Below are positions 1 to 8,238 of a stretch of 23,595 bases of DNA, piece after piece (the first letter of the stretch is position 1; each line of letters starts with the position of its first letter). The DNA comes from an uncultured Comamonadaceae bacterium (GTDB lineage Bacteria; Pseudomonadota; Gammaproteobacteria; Burkholderiales; Burkholderiaceae), in NCBI GenBank assembly GCA_946482595.1, contig CAMLSD010000079.1, positions 1 through 23,595 on the forward strand. Direction: 5' to 3'. Both the position numbers and the translations under genes were made by a program. The notes beneath the pieces were generated by a model. It made no database searches. It saw only the letters and a program-made list of their open reading frames with translations, and had not been told where the DNA came from.

Positions 1-57
1 GCGTTCCGCCGTCGCGGTTCGGCGCGCACGCGCAAGACACCGACGCATCCTGAGATG

Positions 58-212
58 CCCCAGGGCCGGGCTGCGCCCAGCCCGCCCCCCGAGGGGGTCA
101 AGGAAACTTGGGGCGGCCCGGCGTTTCCTTGAGTGCGCCCCCAGGGCCGGGCTGCGCCCAGCCCGCCCCCCCGAGGGGGTCAAGGAACTTGGGGCGGCCC
201 GGCGCTTCCTTG
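58..212 (+). repeat. Tandem pair of 74-bp GC-rich dispersed repeats
   Basis: Two copies lie at 58-131 and 139-212, separated by 7 bp, so the period is 81 bp. The second copy differs by one extra C and one missing A. Each unit contains two dyads: CAAGGAAAC with GTTTCCTTG (9-bp arms), and GGGCTG with CAGCCC. The reverse complement recurs twice at 21665-21819, with about three mismatches in 74 bases between copy 58-131 and copy 21665-21738. The dyads suggest structured RNA or a REP-like element. I see no transposase. The pair sits upstream of the aldehyde dehydrogenase gene and downstream of whatever precedes the window. Confidence 0.9.
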
Positions 213-383
213 GGAGTTCAGGGTTTCTCCTGACGCCTGCTGAACGAATCCACCGGATTCGGGAACGCCAGCCACGGGTCGGTGGCCAGGCCTTCGTGGA
301 CGATTCACGCCTGTTTGCGGGACCTCCTGGCTCATTCCCAGCGGATTCCGATCAGCCGGCCCCTCATCCACGGAGACAACACC

Positions 384-1802
384 ATGAAGACGACCCGCCA
401 TGCGCTGACCATCAACGGCCAGCGTGTCTTTTCTGCCAGCACGGCTGCTGCGATCAACCCGGCCACCGAAGAGGTGATCTGCGACTACCCGCTGGCCACG
501 CGTGAGCACCTGGAAGAAGCCGTTGGCGCAGCCCGGCGCGCCTTCCCTGCCTGGGCCGCCACGGCGCTCGCGGAGCGCCAGCAGATGGTGGCCCGGCTCG
601 GCGACCTGATCGAGCAGAACCAGGAGGCCTTCATCAAGCTTTTGATCACCGAACAGGGCAAGGGCCGCGCCGCGGCCGAATGGGAAATTGGCGGCGCCAT
701 CCACTGGTGCCGCGAGATCGCCAGACAGTCGCTCGAAGAAGAGGTGGTCAGCCGCCAGGGCGACGATGAGATCGTCACCCGCTACACCCCGATCGGCGTG
801 ATCGGCGGCATCACGCCCTGGAACTTCCCGCTGCTGCTGGCGGTCTGGAAGATCGCCCCGGCACTGGTGGCGGGCAACACCATGGTGCTCAAGCCCTCGC
901 CCTACACGCCGCTGTGCACGCTGTGGTTCGGCGAGCTGGCGCAGACCGTGCTGCCTGCGGGTGTGCTCAACATCCTCTCCGGTGGCAACGAACTGGGCCA
1001 GTGGATCACCGAGCACCCGGCCATCGGCAAGATCTCGTTCACCGGCTCGACCGCCACCGGCCGCAAGGTCATGCAAAGCGCGGCCGGCAACCTCAAGCGC
1101 CTGACGCTGGAGCTGGGTGGCAACGACCCGGCCATCGTGCTGCCCGATGTGGACGCCAAGGCCATCGCCCGCGACCTCTTCTGGGCCTCGTTTGCCAACA
1201 GCGCGCAGTTCTGCGTGGCCTGCAAGCGCATGTACGTGCATGAAGACGTGTACGACGATGTCGCCCGCGAGCTGGTGGCTTATGCCCAGACCGTCAAGGT
1301 CGGCGATGGCATGGAGGCCGGCACCGAGCTGGGCCCGCTGCAGAACAAGATGCAGTACGACAAGGTCGCCAAGTTGCTGGAAGACAGCCGTGACGCCGGC
1401 CTGAAGTTCCTGATGGGCGGCACGCCTGAGCGCAAGCCGGGTTACTTCATCCCGGTCACGCTGGTGGACAACCCGCCGGAAGACTCGCGCGTGGTGGTCG
1501 AAGAAGCCTTCGGACCGGTGCTGCCGCTGCTGAAGTACCGCGACATCGAGGACGTGATCGCACGCGCCAACAACACGCCCTACGGCCTGGCCGCCTCGGT
1601 GTGGGGCAGGGACCTGGCAAGGGCCGAGGCCGTGGCCCGCCGCATCGAGGCCGGTACCGTGTGGATCAACCACGTGCATGTGTTCGCGCCCCACATCGCC
1701 TTCGGGGGCCACAAGCAGTCGGGCGTGGGCATCGAGAACTCGCTGCACGGCCTGGCCGAGTACTGCAACATGCAGACCGTGATGCGCAAGGCACTGGCAT
1801 GA
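384..1802 (+). CDS. NAD(P)-dependent aldehyde dehydrogenase
   Basis: This enzyme would oxidise an aldehyde to the carboxylic acid with NAD(P)+ in the cytoplasm. The 472-residue product has the usual length and full catalytic set of the family: the TPWNFPL motif with the oxyanion Asn near residue 147, the general-base Glu243 in LELGGND, the nucleophile Cys277 in QFCVACKR, and EEAFGPVLP. The Glu-Cys spacing of 34 is canonical. The C-terminal FGGHKQSGVGIENS stretch resembles betaine-, vanillin- and aminobutyraldehyde-type dehydrogenases, but I cannot name the substrate. The ATG at 384 is chosen because GGAGA lies 7 bases upstream and the family's N-terminus begins there; the frame is open back to 282 but that extension looks non-native. 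The acyl-CoA synthetase gene follows after 61 bp, which suggests the acid formed here is then activated to a CoA ester. Confidence 0.93.
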   Translation: MKTTRHALTINGQRVFSASTAAAINPATEEVICDYPLATREHLEEAVGAARRAFPAWAATALAERQQMVARLGDLIEQNQEAFIKLLITEQGKGRAAAEWEIGGAIHWCREIARQSLEEEVVSRQGDDEIVTRYTPIGVIGGITPWNFPLLLAVWKIAPALVAGNTMVLKPSPYTPLCTLWFGELAQTVLPAGVLNILSGGNELGQWITEHPAIGKISFTGSTATGRKVMQSAAGNLKRLTLELGGNDPAIVLPDVDAKAIARDLFWASFANSAQFCVACKRMYVHEDVYDDVARELVAYAQTVKVGDGMEAGTELGPLQNKMQYDKVAKLLEDSRDAGLKFLMGGTPERKPGYFIPVTLVDNPPEDSRVVVEEAFGPVLPLLKYRDIEDVIARANNTPYGLAASVWGRDLARAEAVARRIEAGTVWINHVHVFAPHIAFGGHKQSGVGIENSLHGLAEYCNMQTVMRKALA

Positions 1803-1863
1803 GCGCCGCCCGGACGTTGCAAAGGCGCTCGGTCCCGCAGTGCGCAGCACGCAGGGTGGTCCG

Positions 1864-3408
1864 ATGACGGGCGCTGCCATGCCCAACTCGGTCGGCGCCG
1901 TGCTGAGCAACGCAGCGCGCCGCTTCGGCGACAAGACGGCGCTGGTCTACGACGAGCAGCGCTGGTCGTTCCGCCAGCTCGACGAGGCCTCGTCCAGGGT
2001 GGCCGCACAGCTGCAGCAGCGCGGCATCGCCTCGGGGCAAAAGGTCGCGCTGTTCTCGCCCAACTGCCCCGAGTGGGTGATTGCCTACTATGCGGTGATG
2101 AAGGTCGGCGCGGTGGTCAACCCGCTGAACCTGATGCTCACACCCGAGGAAGCCGCCTACGCCATGAATGACTGCGGCGCAGTGGCTGTGTTCGGCTGCG
2201 ACGAGCGCATCGCCAGGCTGGCCGGCGTGCGCGCGCAGACCGGCCTGAAGCACTGCTTTGCCTTCGGTGGCCAGACGCCGGCCGACGCGGTGGACTTCGC
2301 GGCCCTGCTCGAAGGCGCGGCCCCGGCCGCAGGTGCCTACCCGGTGCCGGGCATCACCATCGGGCAGCCCTGCACCGTGGGCTACACCTCGGGCACCACC
2401 GGGCATCCCAAGGGGGCGGTGCTCACCCACCAGGCCATCCTGATGAACACCGCCATGACGGCCACCATGCACGTGCGCACCAGCGCCGACACGGTGGTCA
2501 GCGCGCTGCCGTGCTCGCACGTCTACGGCAACATCGTGATGAACGCGGCCATCGGCTGCGGCATGACGCTGGTGCTGCACAAGACCTTCGACGTCGAGCG
2601 CGTGCTGGCCAGCATCCAGGCCGAGCGGGCCACCATGCTCGAAGGCGTGCCGACGATGTACATGTACATCCTCAACCATGCCAGGCGAAGCGAGTTCGAT
2701 CTGTCCTCGCTCACGCGCTGCACCGTGGGCGGCCAGACCATGCCCGAGGCGAAGATGCGCGACGTCGAGGCCGCCTTCGGCTGCCCGCTGATCGAGCTGT
2801 GGGGCATGACCGAGCTGGGCGGCCTGGGCACCACGCACAGCGCCTACGGCCCGAGGCGCCATGGCTCCATCGGCGTGGCGCTGCCGCACCTGCAGGCCCG
2901 CGTGGTGGCCACCGACGGCACGGGGCGGGTGCTGGGCGCCAACGAGGTGGGCGAGCTGCAGATCCGCGGGCCGGTGACGATGATCGAGTACCTCGGCCGC
3001 GCCGACGCCACGGCGCAGACGCTGCGGCCCGACGGCTGGCTGCACACCGGTGACCTGGTGCGCCAGGACGAAGACGGCTACCTGTACGTGGTCGATCGCC
3101 TCAAGGACATGATCATCACCGGCGGCTTCAACATCTACCCGGCCGAGCTCGAGCGCGTGATCGCCGAGCACCCGGACGTGGCCATGGTGGCCGTGGGCAG
3201 CGTGCCCGACGAAACCAAGGGCGAGCTGGCCAAGGCCTACGTCGTGCCCAGACAGGGCGCCACGCTCGATCCCGATGTGCTGGACGCGCACTGCCGCAGC
3301 CGCATGGCGGCCTACAAGGTGCCGCGCGCCTATCAGATCGTGGCTGATCTGCCCAAGACGTCCACCGGCAAGATCCTGCGTCGCATGCTGCGCTCGCTGG
3401 ATGCCTGA
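1864..3408 (+). CDS. AMP-forming acyl-CoA synthetase (class I adenylate-forming)
   Basis: The product activates a carboxylic acid with ATP to an acyl-adenylate and then to the acyl-CoA. From the ATG at 1864 it has 514 residues, typical for the family. Visible motifs are the phosphate loop YTSGTTGHPKG (about 174-184), WGMTELGG (about 313-320), GWLHTGDLV with Asp397, the hinge region DRLKDMIITGGFNIYP, and KTSTGKILRR with the catalytic Lys503. AGGG lies 7 bases before ATG 1864, which favours it over GTG 1840 and ATG 1879. It follows the aldehyde dehydrogenase by 61 bp and probably uses its product. The sequence looks like medium-chain fatty-acid, cyclohexane-carboxylate or aromatic-acid CoA ligases; specificity cannot be assigned. 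The 150 bp downstream, before the next gene, carry no convincing ORF. Confidence 0.93.
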   Translation: MTGAAMPNSVGAVLSNAARRFGDKTALVYDEQRWSFRQLDEASSRVAAQLQQRGIASGQKVALFSPNCPEWVIAYYAVMKVGAVVNPLNLMLTPEEAAYAMNDCGAVAVFGCDERIARLAGVRAQTGLKHCFAFGGQTPADAVDFAALLEGAAPAAGAYPVPGITIGQPCTVGYTSGTTGHPKGAVLTHQAILMNTAMTATMHVRTSADTVVSALPCSHVYGNIVMNAAIGCGMTLVLHKTFDVERVLASIQAERATMLEGVPTMYMYILNHARRSEFDLSSLTRCTVGGQTMPEAKMRDVEAAFGCPLIELWGMTELGGLGTTHSAYGPRRHGSIGVALPHLQARVVATDGTGRVLGANEVGELQIRGPVTMIEYLGRADATAQTLRPDGWLHTGDLVRQDEDGYLYVVDRLKDMIITGGFNIYPAELERVIAEHPDVAMVAVGSVPDETKGELAKAYVVPRQGATLDPDVLDAHCRSRMAAYKVPRAYQIVADLPKTSTGKILRRMLRSLDA

Positions 3409-3558
3409 GGCACGACACGCCATGAGCTGCTTCGCAGCACGGTTGGACGCAGGTGTCGTGCTGACGGTCTGTCCCCTCGGCCTGCGGGACGTTGTCCGTT
3501 TCGGCGTCGGCAACGCAGCCGCATCAGCGCCCGTGCCTTGGCCCCCGCGTCCGCTTGA

Positions 3559-5019
3559 ATGTCCTCACCCCATCGAACCATGTCGACAAGATTTTCTTCT
3601 TCGCTTGCCATCTCGCAGGACCCCGCGGTCCGTGAGTCTTTCGCCAGGGACCGTGACACCGCCGTGGGCCGGATGCCTGTCGGCGTGGCTCGCCCGGGCA
3701 CGCTCGCCGAGCTGCAGGCCTTGGTGCAGTGGGCCAACCGATTCCGCACAAGCATCATCCCGGTGTCGTCCACCGGCCAGCACCGCCGGGGTGACACGGT
3801 ACCCGCCACCGACACCACGGTCATTGCGGACCTGTCGGGCATGCGCAAGGTGATCCACGTCGACCCGCGCGACAAGATCGCCATCATCGAACCCGGCATC
3901 GACTTCGCATCCATCGACCGCTTGCTGGCGCCACACCACCTGCGGGCGTTCCGTCCGCTGATGCCACGCGCCGGCAAGTCCGTGCTGGCCAGCTACCTCG
4001 ACCGCGAGCCCTTGATCCACCCGAACGACCACTGGGATGCTGCCGATCCCTTTGGTGGCACGGCTGCTGTGCTGGGCAACGGCGATCTCGTGTTGACCGG
4101 TTCGGCCGCCATCGAAGGCACGCTGCAGGAGCAGCTGGACAACGGATCGCGCCACATGAGTCCGTACGGCCCGGGACACACCGACCTCCTGCGTGTCATG
4201 CAGGGCTCTCAGGGCACGCTGGGGACCCTGGCCTGGGCCGCGGTGTACTGCGAGCGCATTCCGGCGGTCGAGGCAAGCCACTTCGTGACGGCCGACGCGC
4301 TGGAGCCCGTGCTGGCGCTGGCCCGCGACCTGCTGCTGCGCCGGATCACGTCCACGCTGTTCATCGTCGATGCCCTTCAGCTTGCCCTGCTGATGGCGCG
4401 CCCTGCAGAGGACGTGTTCGCACTGGCGGCACAGTGCCCTGCCTGGACCCTGTTCGTGACCCAGTCGGGCACCAGCTTGCGCGCCGAACAGAAGCTGGCC
4501 TGGCAGCTGAACGACCTGCGCCACTGCGCCCGGACGCATGGCTGCACCGTGCGTGACGGCCTGGCTGGCCACGGCGCCGATGCCTTCGCCACCCGCTTGA
4601 GAACCTGCCCGGACAACGACTACCGTGACCGCGCCACAGGCACACACAAGGAACTGTTCTTCCTGCAAACCTTCTCGGGCTTGCCTGCGGTCATGGCCGC
4701 CCGGGCCGCCTGCATGGCACCCGACGTCGGGCCCGTGGGCACCTACATCCAGCCCATGGCGCAGGGCACCTGCTGCCACGTGGAATTCAACTGGCCTCAC
4801 CCGCCGGAACTCGACGACCGCGCAGCTTCTTTCTGGCAGGCGCTCACCGGTGCCTGCGCGCAGGCGGGCGCCTTTTTCAGCCGGCCCTACGGCAACTGGC
4901 GAGCGCTGGCATTCGCCTGCGACAGCAGCGCCCACATCATGCTGACCGCAGCCAAGACCTTGCTGGACGCCAACAACACCATGAACCCTGATCGCATCCC
5001 CTACCAGCGAGCTGCATGA
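3559..5019 (+). CDS. FAD-binding oxidoreductase, GlcE/GlcD-like (PCMH fold)
   Basis: This is a cytoplasmic flavoprotein of the PCMH/VAO type, 486 residues from ATG 3559 or 479 from ATG 3580. No clear ribosome-binding site precedes either, and a TGA at 3556-3558 blocks any longer start. The N-terminal part shows the PCMH layout: the IIPVSSTGQ segment (about 66-74) where FAD phosphates usually bind, a VIADLSGM-KVIHVDP strand pair, and a later GSQGTLGTLAWAAVY segment. The phosphate loop lacks the usual run of glycines, so FAD binding here may be weak or altered. The gene overlaps the following Fe-S gene by 4 bp (ATGA), and a second flavoprotein follows, the arrangement of three-subunit glycolate oxidases (GlcD-GlcE-GlcF). 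It is probably one subunit of such a complex; the substrate is unknown. Confidence 0.8.
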   Translation: MSSPHRTMSTRFSSSLAISQDPAVRESFARDRDTAVGRMPVGVARPGTLAELQALVQWANRFRTSIIPVSSTGQHRRGDTVPATDTTVIADLSGMRKVIHVDPRDKIAIIEPGIDFASIDRLLAPHHLRAFRPLMPRAGKSVLASYLDREPLIHPNDHWDAADPFGGTAAVLGNGDLVLTGSAAIEGTLQEQLDNGSRHMSPYGPGHTDLLRVMQGSQGTLGTLAWAAVYCERIPAVEASHFVTADALEPVLALARDLLLRRITSTLFIVDALQLALLMARPAEDVFALAAQCPAWTLFVTQSGTSLRAEQKLAWQLNDLRHCARTHGCTVRDGLAGHGADAFATRLRTCPDNDYRDRATGTHKELFFLQTFSGLPAVMAARAACMAPDVGPVGTYIQPMAQGTCCHVEFNWPHPPELDDRAASFWQALTGACAQAGAFFSRPYGNWRALAFACDSSAHIMLTAAKTLLDANNTMNPDRIPYQRAA

Positions 5020-6314
5020 TGAACGGAACCGCTCCACTTGAAGCACGGCTGGACTTCCTGGACCGTTGCGCACGCTGCTCGCAGTGCAAGTTCGTGCCCA
5101 CGCCCAAGAGCCAGAAGCATGCGTCGGCCTGCCCCAGCATCGACTTCGTCGAGTACCACGCCGGCAGCGCCAGCGGTCAGCTCATCATGGGTTCGGGCCT
5201 TGTGCACGGCGAGTTCGGCTACACGACGAACCTGCTCGACACCATCAGCGCCTGCACGATGTGCGGCACCTGCGACGTATCCTGCAAGATCAACTTTGCC
5301 GAGAGCGTCGAACCCCTGGATGGCCTGTATGCGCTGCGCGCCAGGATCGTTGCCGACGGGCAGTCGCCCCGACGGCATCGCGAGCTGATGGACAGGATCG
5401 CGGCCGTTGGCAACAGTGCAGGGCATCCCCGGGCCCTGCGCAGCGCCTGGGCCGACGGCCTGAGCCTGGGGCGCCGCTGCGACGTGCTGCTGCACATCGG
5501 CAGCACGCTGTCCTACGACACGACCAAGCATGCCGCGTTGCGCGCCCTGGTTCAGGCCATGCAGGCCGCCGGCATCAAGCTGGGTTACCTGTGCCAGGAC
5601 GAAGACTCCTGCGGCGCCCTGGCATTCGATCTGGGCTACCAGGCACAGTCCAGGGAACTGGCCAGGAAGTTCGTCTCGCAGGTGGCGCAGTCGGGCGCCA
5701 CAACGGTGGTCACGTTCTCTTCGTCGGCCATCGCAGCCTACCGCTCGTTCTATCCGCGCATGGGCTTTTCGTTCTGTGACGTTCAACCCTTGCACTTCAC
5801 GGAGTTCCTGCAGCAACAGGTTGCGGCAGGCGTGCTGTCGCTGTCCCCGTCGAGCAGCCACGGCGGCCGCACGGTGGCGTTTCACGACACCTGCAAGTCG
5901 GGACGGCTGAGTGAACCGTGGCAGCGCAAGGACCTCAAGCTCGTGAACAAGATGGGCGGCTACTACACCAGCGCCGAGCCGGACAAGGTCTTGTTCGGCA
6001 ACGATGGCAACTACGAAGCTCCGCGGCAGCTCTTGCGGCAGATGGGCATCGTCGTGGCCGAGCTGGAGCGCAATCGTGCAGCCAGCTACTGCTGCGGCGC
6101 CGCCGGTGGTGTGAAGGAGGCCATGCCGGCGGCCGCGAAGATGGCCGCCCAGAACCGACTCTCCGAACTCGGTGACACGGGGACGGACGTACTGGTCAGT
6201 GCCTGCGGCAACTGCGCCCATCACCTGGGCAAGCACACCAAGGGTGCCGCCACGGTCGTGGACCTGATCGATCTGCTGGCCGCGTCGCTGCGCCCGGCTG
6301 GCCAAGGAGCCTGA
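5016..6314 (+). CDS. (Fe-S)-binding oxidoreductase subunit, GlcF/HdrD-like with CCG domains
   Basis: This 432-residue protein would pass electrons from the neighbouring flavoproteins to a membrane or soluble acceptor. Two [4Fe-4S] ferredoxin-like motifs are visible: C18-x2-C21-x2-C24 with C39-P, and C80-x2-C83-x2-C86-x3-C90. The C-terminal half is the cysteine-rich CCG type: C293, C359-C360-G, and C397-x2-C400 form a complete second CCG unit. The first CCG unit is degenerate, with DSCGA instead of CCGA (about residues 196-200) and FSSSA where CxxC is expected. Translation starts inside the ATGATG overlap with the upstream gene, which implies coupling. The next gene starts 1 bp after its stop. 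Lactate or glycolate utilisation Fe-S proteins are the closest familiar relatives, so a 2-hydroxy acid or alcohol dehydrogenase complex is likely. Confidence 0.88.
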   Translation: MMNGTAPLEARLDFLDRCARCSQCKFVPTPKSQKHASACPSIDFVEYHAGSASGQLIMGSGLVHGEFGYTTNLLDTISACTMCGTCDVSCKINFAESVEPLDGLYALRARIVADGQSPRRHRELMDRIAAVGNSAGHPRALRSAWADGLSLGRRCDVLLHIGSTLSYDTTKHAALRALVQAMQAAGIKLGYLCQDEDSCGALAFDLGYQAQSRELARKFVSQVAQSGATTVVTFSSSAIAAYRSFYPRMGFSFCDVQPLHFTEFLQQQVAAGVLSLSPSSSHGGRTVAFHDTCKSGRLSEPWQRKDLKLVNKMGGYYTSAEPDKVLFGNDGNYEAPRQLLRQMGIVVAELERNRAASYCCGAAGGVKEAMPAAAKMAAQNRLSELGDTGTDVLVSACGNCAHHLGKHTKGAATVVDLIDLLAASLRPAGQGA

Positions 6315-6315
6315 C

Positions 6316-8004
6316 ATGACGGACAAGCAAAAGCCTGCACGACTCGAGATGCCGCCAGCGGCCCGGCGTGAGTTCGAGCACATCCTGGGGGCCAGACACA
6401 TCTCGACCGACCCGGCGATGCTGAGCGGCTACGCCTGGAGCACAAGCGTCGGCAAGGTGTCGGGCGAGAAGAAGTTCTCCAGCGTGTGGCCCATGGCGGT
6501 GCTGATGCCGGCGACCACCGAAGAAGTCGCAGCGGTCATCAAGTGCTGCCTGCGCCATGGCCTGGCGTATCGGGCTCACTCGACCGGCTATGGCTCCATG
6601 AGCGGCGTGATCACGCCCGACAGCGTGACGATCGACCTGCGGCGCATGAACGAGCTGCAGATCATTCCCGAAGACCGCATGGCGATCATCGGTCCCTACG
6701 CCACGGCCAATGCGCTGCAGGCCGAAGCCCTCAAGCACGGGTTGACCTGCCACATCGTCGGCGCCGGACCCGCGCATTCCCCATTGGCCTCGGCCACCTC
6801 GCTGCTGGGCGTGGGCACCACCTCCAACAGCACCAGCGGGAACATGCGCAACCTGCTGTCCTGGGAATGGGTGTCGCCGTCCGGCGAGATCGTTCGAGGC
6901 GGATCGGCGGGTTGCGGTGTGGGCTGGTTCGCGGGGGAGGGCCCCGGCCCCGGGACGCGCGGCCTGCTGCGCGGCCTTTTTGGCGCCGGCGGTGGCCTGG
7001 GTGTGTTCACCCGGATCGGCTACAAGCTCTACCCGGTGACGGAAAAGGGCCAGTTCGTCCACACCGGTCGCCTGCCGCAGATCGGCACCCGGATGCCTGA
7101 GTTCTCAGAGCTGTTTCATGCCGTCTGGCCGTCCTGGGAGCAGCAACGCGAGGCATCGTTCGAACTGCTGCAGGACGACCTCACGATGGCCATGCTGCGC
7201 ATGCCGCCGGACAACATCGGCTGGACGATCACGGGCACGAATGCCGAGTACGTGACCCGGGCGCAAGACGGAACGCTGCCCCCGGTGGCCCAGCCCCATC
7301 ACGAGAAGAACTGGACCCTCCTCACGGCCTCCCGCTCGGCTGATGAACACGCCTGGCGCACCGCCTGTGTGAAGGACATCGTGGAGCGCACCGGCGGGCG
7401 GTTCCTGCCCCTCGACCCGGACCACAAAGAGGTGCTCTACCACGCGCTGGTCACGTCGCAGTACGTGCCACGGGTGCTGCGGCCCTCCACGGGGATCACG
7501 ACCACCTTCGGTGTGCTCGACTCCTTTCACTTCCTGCCGCGTTGCATCGATCTGGCGCAAAAGGCCCTCGATGGGCAGAACAAGCCAGGTGGCGGCCTGG
7601 TCGAGGGCAGCACCGACGAGCAATGGATCTGGCCGCACGAGGGTCGCTACATGTGGGCCGAGAACATCATCCAGTTCGACCCGGCCGATGAACGGTCACG
7701 CCAGGCGGGTGTGCGCGGCCTGCTGAACTCTTACCCCGCGCTGTGGAAAGAACCTTGTGGCGTTGGCGCCTTTGTGCTGGGGCCTCTGGCCGATCTGGTG
7801 GGCGACCGCGTGGGCAAGGCACCAGGCTACGCCCGCAAGGTCAAGAACTTCTTCGATCCGGACGATCACGCCAAGTCGATGGAGTACGTCATTCCAAGGC
7901 TGCCGCCTGTGGTGGAGAAACACCTGCCCAAACTCAGACCGGTGGCCTTGAGCAAGCCGGTGATCGGCATCGTTGCCAAGAAGCTGGCGAGGAAGGGGAT
8001 GTGA
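6316..8004 (+). CDS. FAD-linked oxidase (VAO/PCMH family), probable catalytic subunit
   Basis: This 562-residue flavoprotein is the better conserved of the two in the operon. It carries the FAD phosphate-binding loop around YRAHSTGYGSMSG (about 85-97), a GVGTTSNSTSGNMRN segment and the glycine-rich GEGPGPGTRGLLRG followed by GGGLGVFTRIGYKLYP (about 207-235), as in GlcD, alkyl-DHAP synthase and vanillyl-alcohol-oxidase relatives. AAGGAG lies 6 bases before ATG 6316, the strongest ribosome-binding site in this operon, and the gene begins 1 bp after the Fe-S gene. It is likely the substrate-oxidising subunit, with electrons leaving through the Fe-S partner. Together with the upstream aldehyde dehydrogenase and CoA ligase this suggests oxidation of an alcohol or hydroxy acid. 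The substrate cannot be told from the sequence. A strong stem-loop follows the stop directly. Confidence 0.85.
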   Translation: MTDKQKPARLEMPPAARREFEHILGARHISTDPAMLSGYAWSTSVGKVSGEKKFSSVWPMAVLMPATTEEVAAVIKCCLRHGLAYRAHSTGYGSMSGVITPDSVTIDLRRMNELQIIPEDRMAIIGPYATANALQAEALKHGLTCHIVGAGPAHSPLASATSLLGVGTTSNSTSGNMRNLLSWEWVSPSGEIVRGGSAGCGVGWFAGEGPGPGTRGLLRGLFGAGGGLGVFTRIGYKLYPVTEKGQFVHTGRLPQIGTRMPEFSELFHAVWPSWEQQREASFELLQDDLTMAMLRMPPDNIGWTITGTNAEYVTRAQDGTLPPVAQPHHEKNWTLLTASRSADEHAWRTACVKDIVERTGGRFLPLDPDHKEVLYHALVTSQYVPRVLRPSTGITTTFGVLDSFHFLPRCIDLAQKALDGQNKPGGGLVEGSTDEQWIWPHEGRYMWAENIIQFDPADERSRQAGVRGLLNSYPALWKEPCGVGAFVLGPLADLVGDRVGKAPGYARKVKNFFDPDDHAKSMEYVIPRLPPVVEKHLPKLRPVALSKPVIGIVAKKLARKGM

Positions 8005-8006
8005 GG

Positions 8007-8046
8007 CCAACCACAGCGACGCCTTGGGCGGCGTCGCTGTGGTTGG
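8007..8046 (+). terminator. Perfect 17-bp stem-loop after the oxidase operon
   Basis: CCAACCACAGCGACGCC at 8007-8023 pairs exactly with 8030-8046 around a 6-base loop (TTGGGC). It begins two bases after the TGA of the flavoprotein gene. No T-run follows, so it is either a weak intrinsic terminator or an mRNA 3'-end stabiliser. Its position at the end of the operon and before the chromate operon supports a terminator role. Confidence 0.65.
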
Positions 8047-8203
8047 GCATCGCCGACGCGCGATCGAGGCCTGGGGGCTGACACGGTGAGCCTGCAGCGG
8101 TCATGACGGTGCCCGGCTCTGCGTTGTTCAGCACACACCCCACAAATTTACATAACAAAGATACAAGTTAAACAAGGGTCGCCAGTTCCAGATGAATGCG
8201 GGG

Positions 8204-8232
8204 TTGCAATATTCATTACATCGTGTGATGAT
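8204..8232 (+). promoter_or_regulatory. Candidate chrB promoter with overlapping dyad
   Basis: TTGCAA (8204-8209) and GATGAT (8227-8232) are separated by 17 bases, each matching the sigma-70 boxes at four of six positions. A small dyad CATC-GTGT-GATG at 8219-8230 overlaps the -10 box and could be an operator, plausibly for ChrB itself. The region 8140-8238 is visibly AT-rich compared with its surroundings. The predicted transcript would start at about 8239, which is the chrB ATG. An alternative is TTGTTC (8124) with TTACAT (8148), which is weaker. Confidence 0.35.
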
Positions 8233-8238
8233 CGTTGC

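Noticed and set aside
3..53. Possible last 16 codons of an upstream gene ending in TGA at 51-53
   Set aside because: Too short to recognise. A second frame is open from 1 to 132 into the repeat, so the true frame cannot be decided from this window.
58..212. Direct repeats considered as a CRISPR array
   Set aside because: Only two units of 74 bp with a 7-bp spacer, and no cas genes. They are dispersed repeats, found again inverted at 21665-21819.
245..261. Short palindrome CGAATCC-ACC-GGATTCG upstream of the aldehyde dehydrogenase gene
   Set aside because: It could be an operator or a small hairpin, but there is no nearby promoter I can support and no regulator gene adjacent.
180..1934. Long minus-strand frames opposite the aldehyde dehydrogenase, CoA ligase and oxidase genes (for example 180-1934, 1666-3513, 3565-5073)
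   Set aside because: Each lies wholly opposite a recognised protein family and has no motif or start signal of its own.
3410..3461. Inverted repeat GCACGACAC / GTGTCGTGC with an inner GCTGC-TTC-GCAGC hairpin after the CoA ligase gene
   Set aside because: The 34-base loop and absence of a T-run make it too weak to call a terminator, although its position just after a stop codon is suggestive.
3275..3853. Plus-strand frame crossing the gap between the CoA ligase and the first flavoprotein gene
   Set aside because: It overlaps both real genes in another frame and has no recognisable domain or ribosome-binding site. I see no real gene in 3409-3558.
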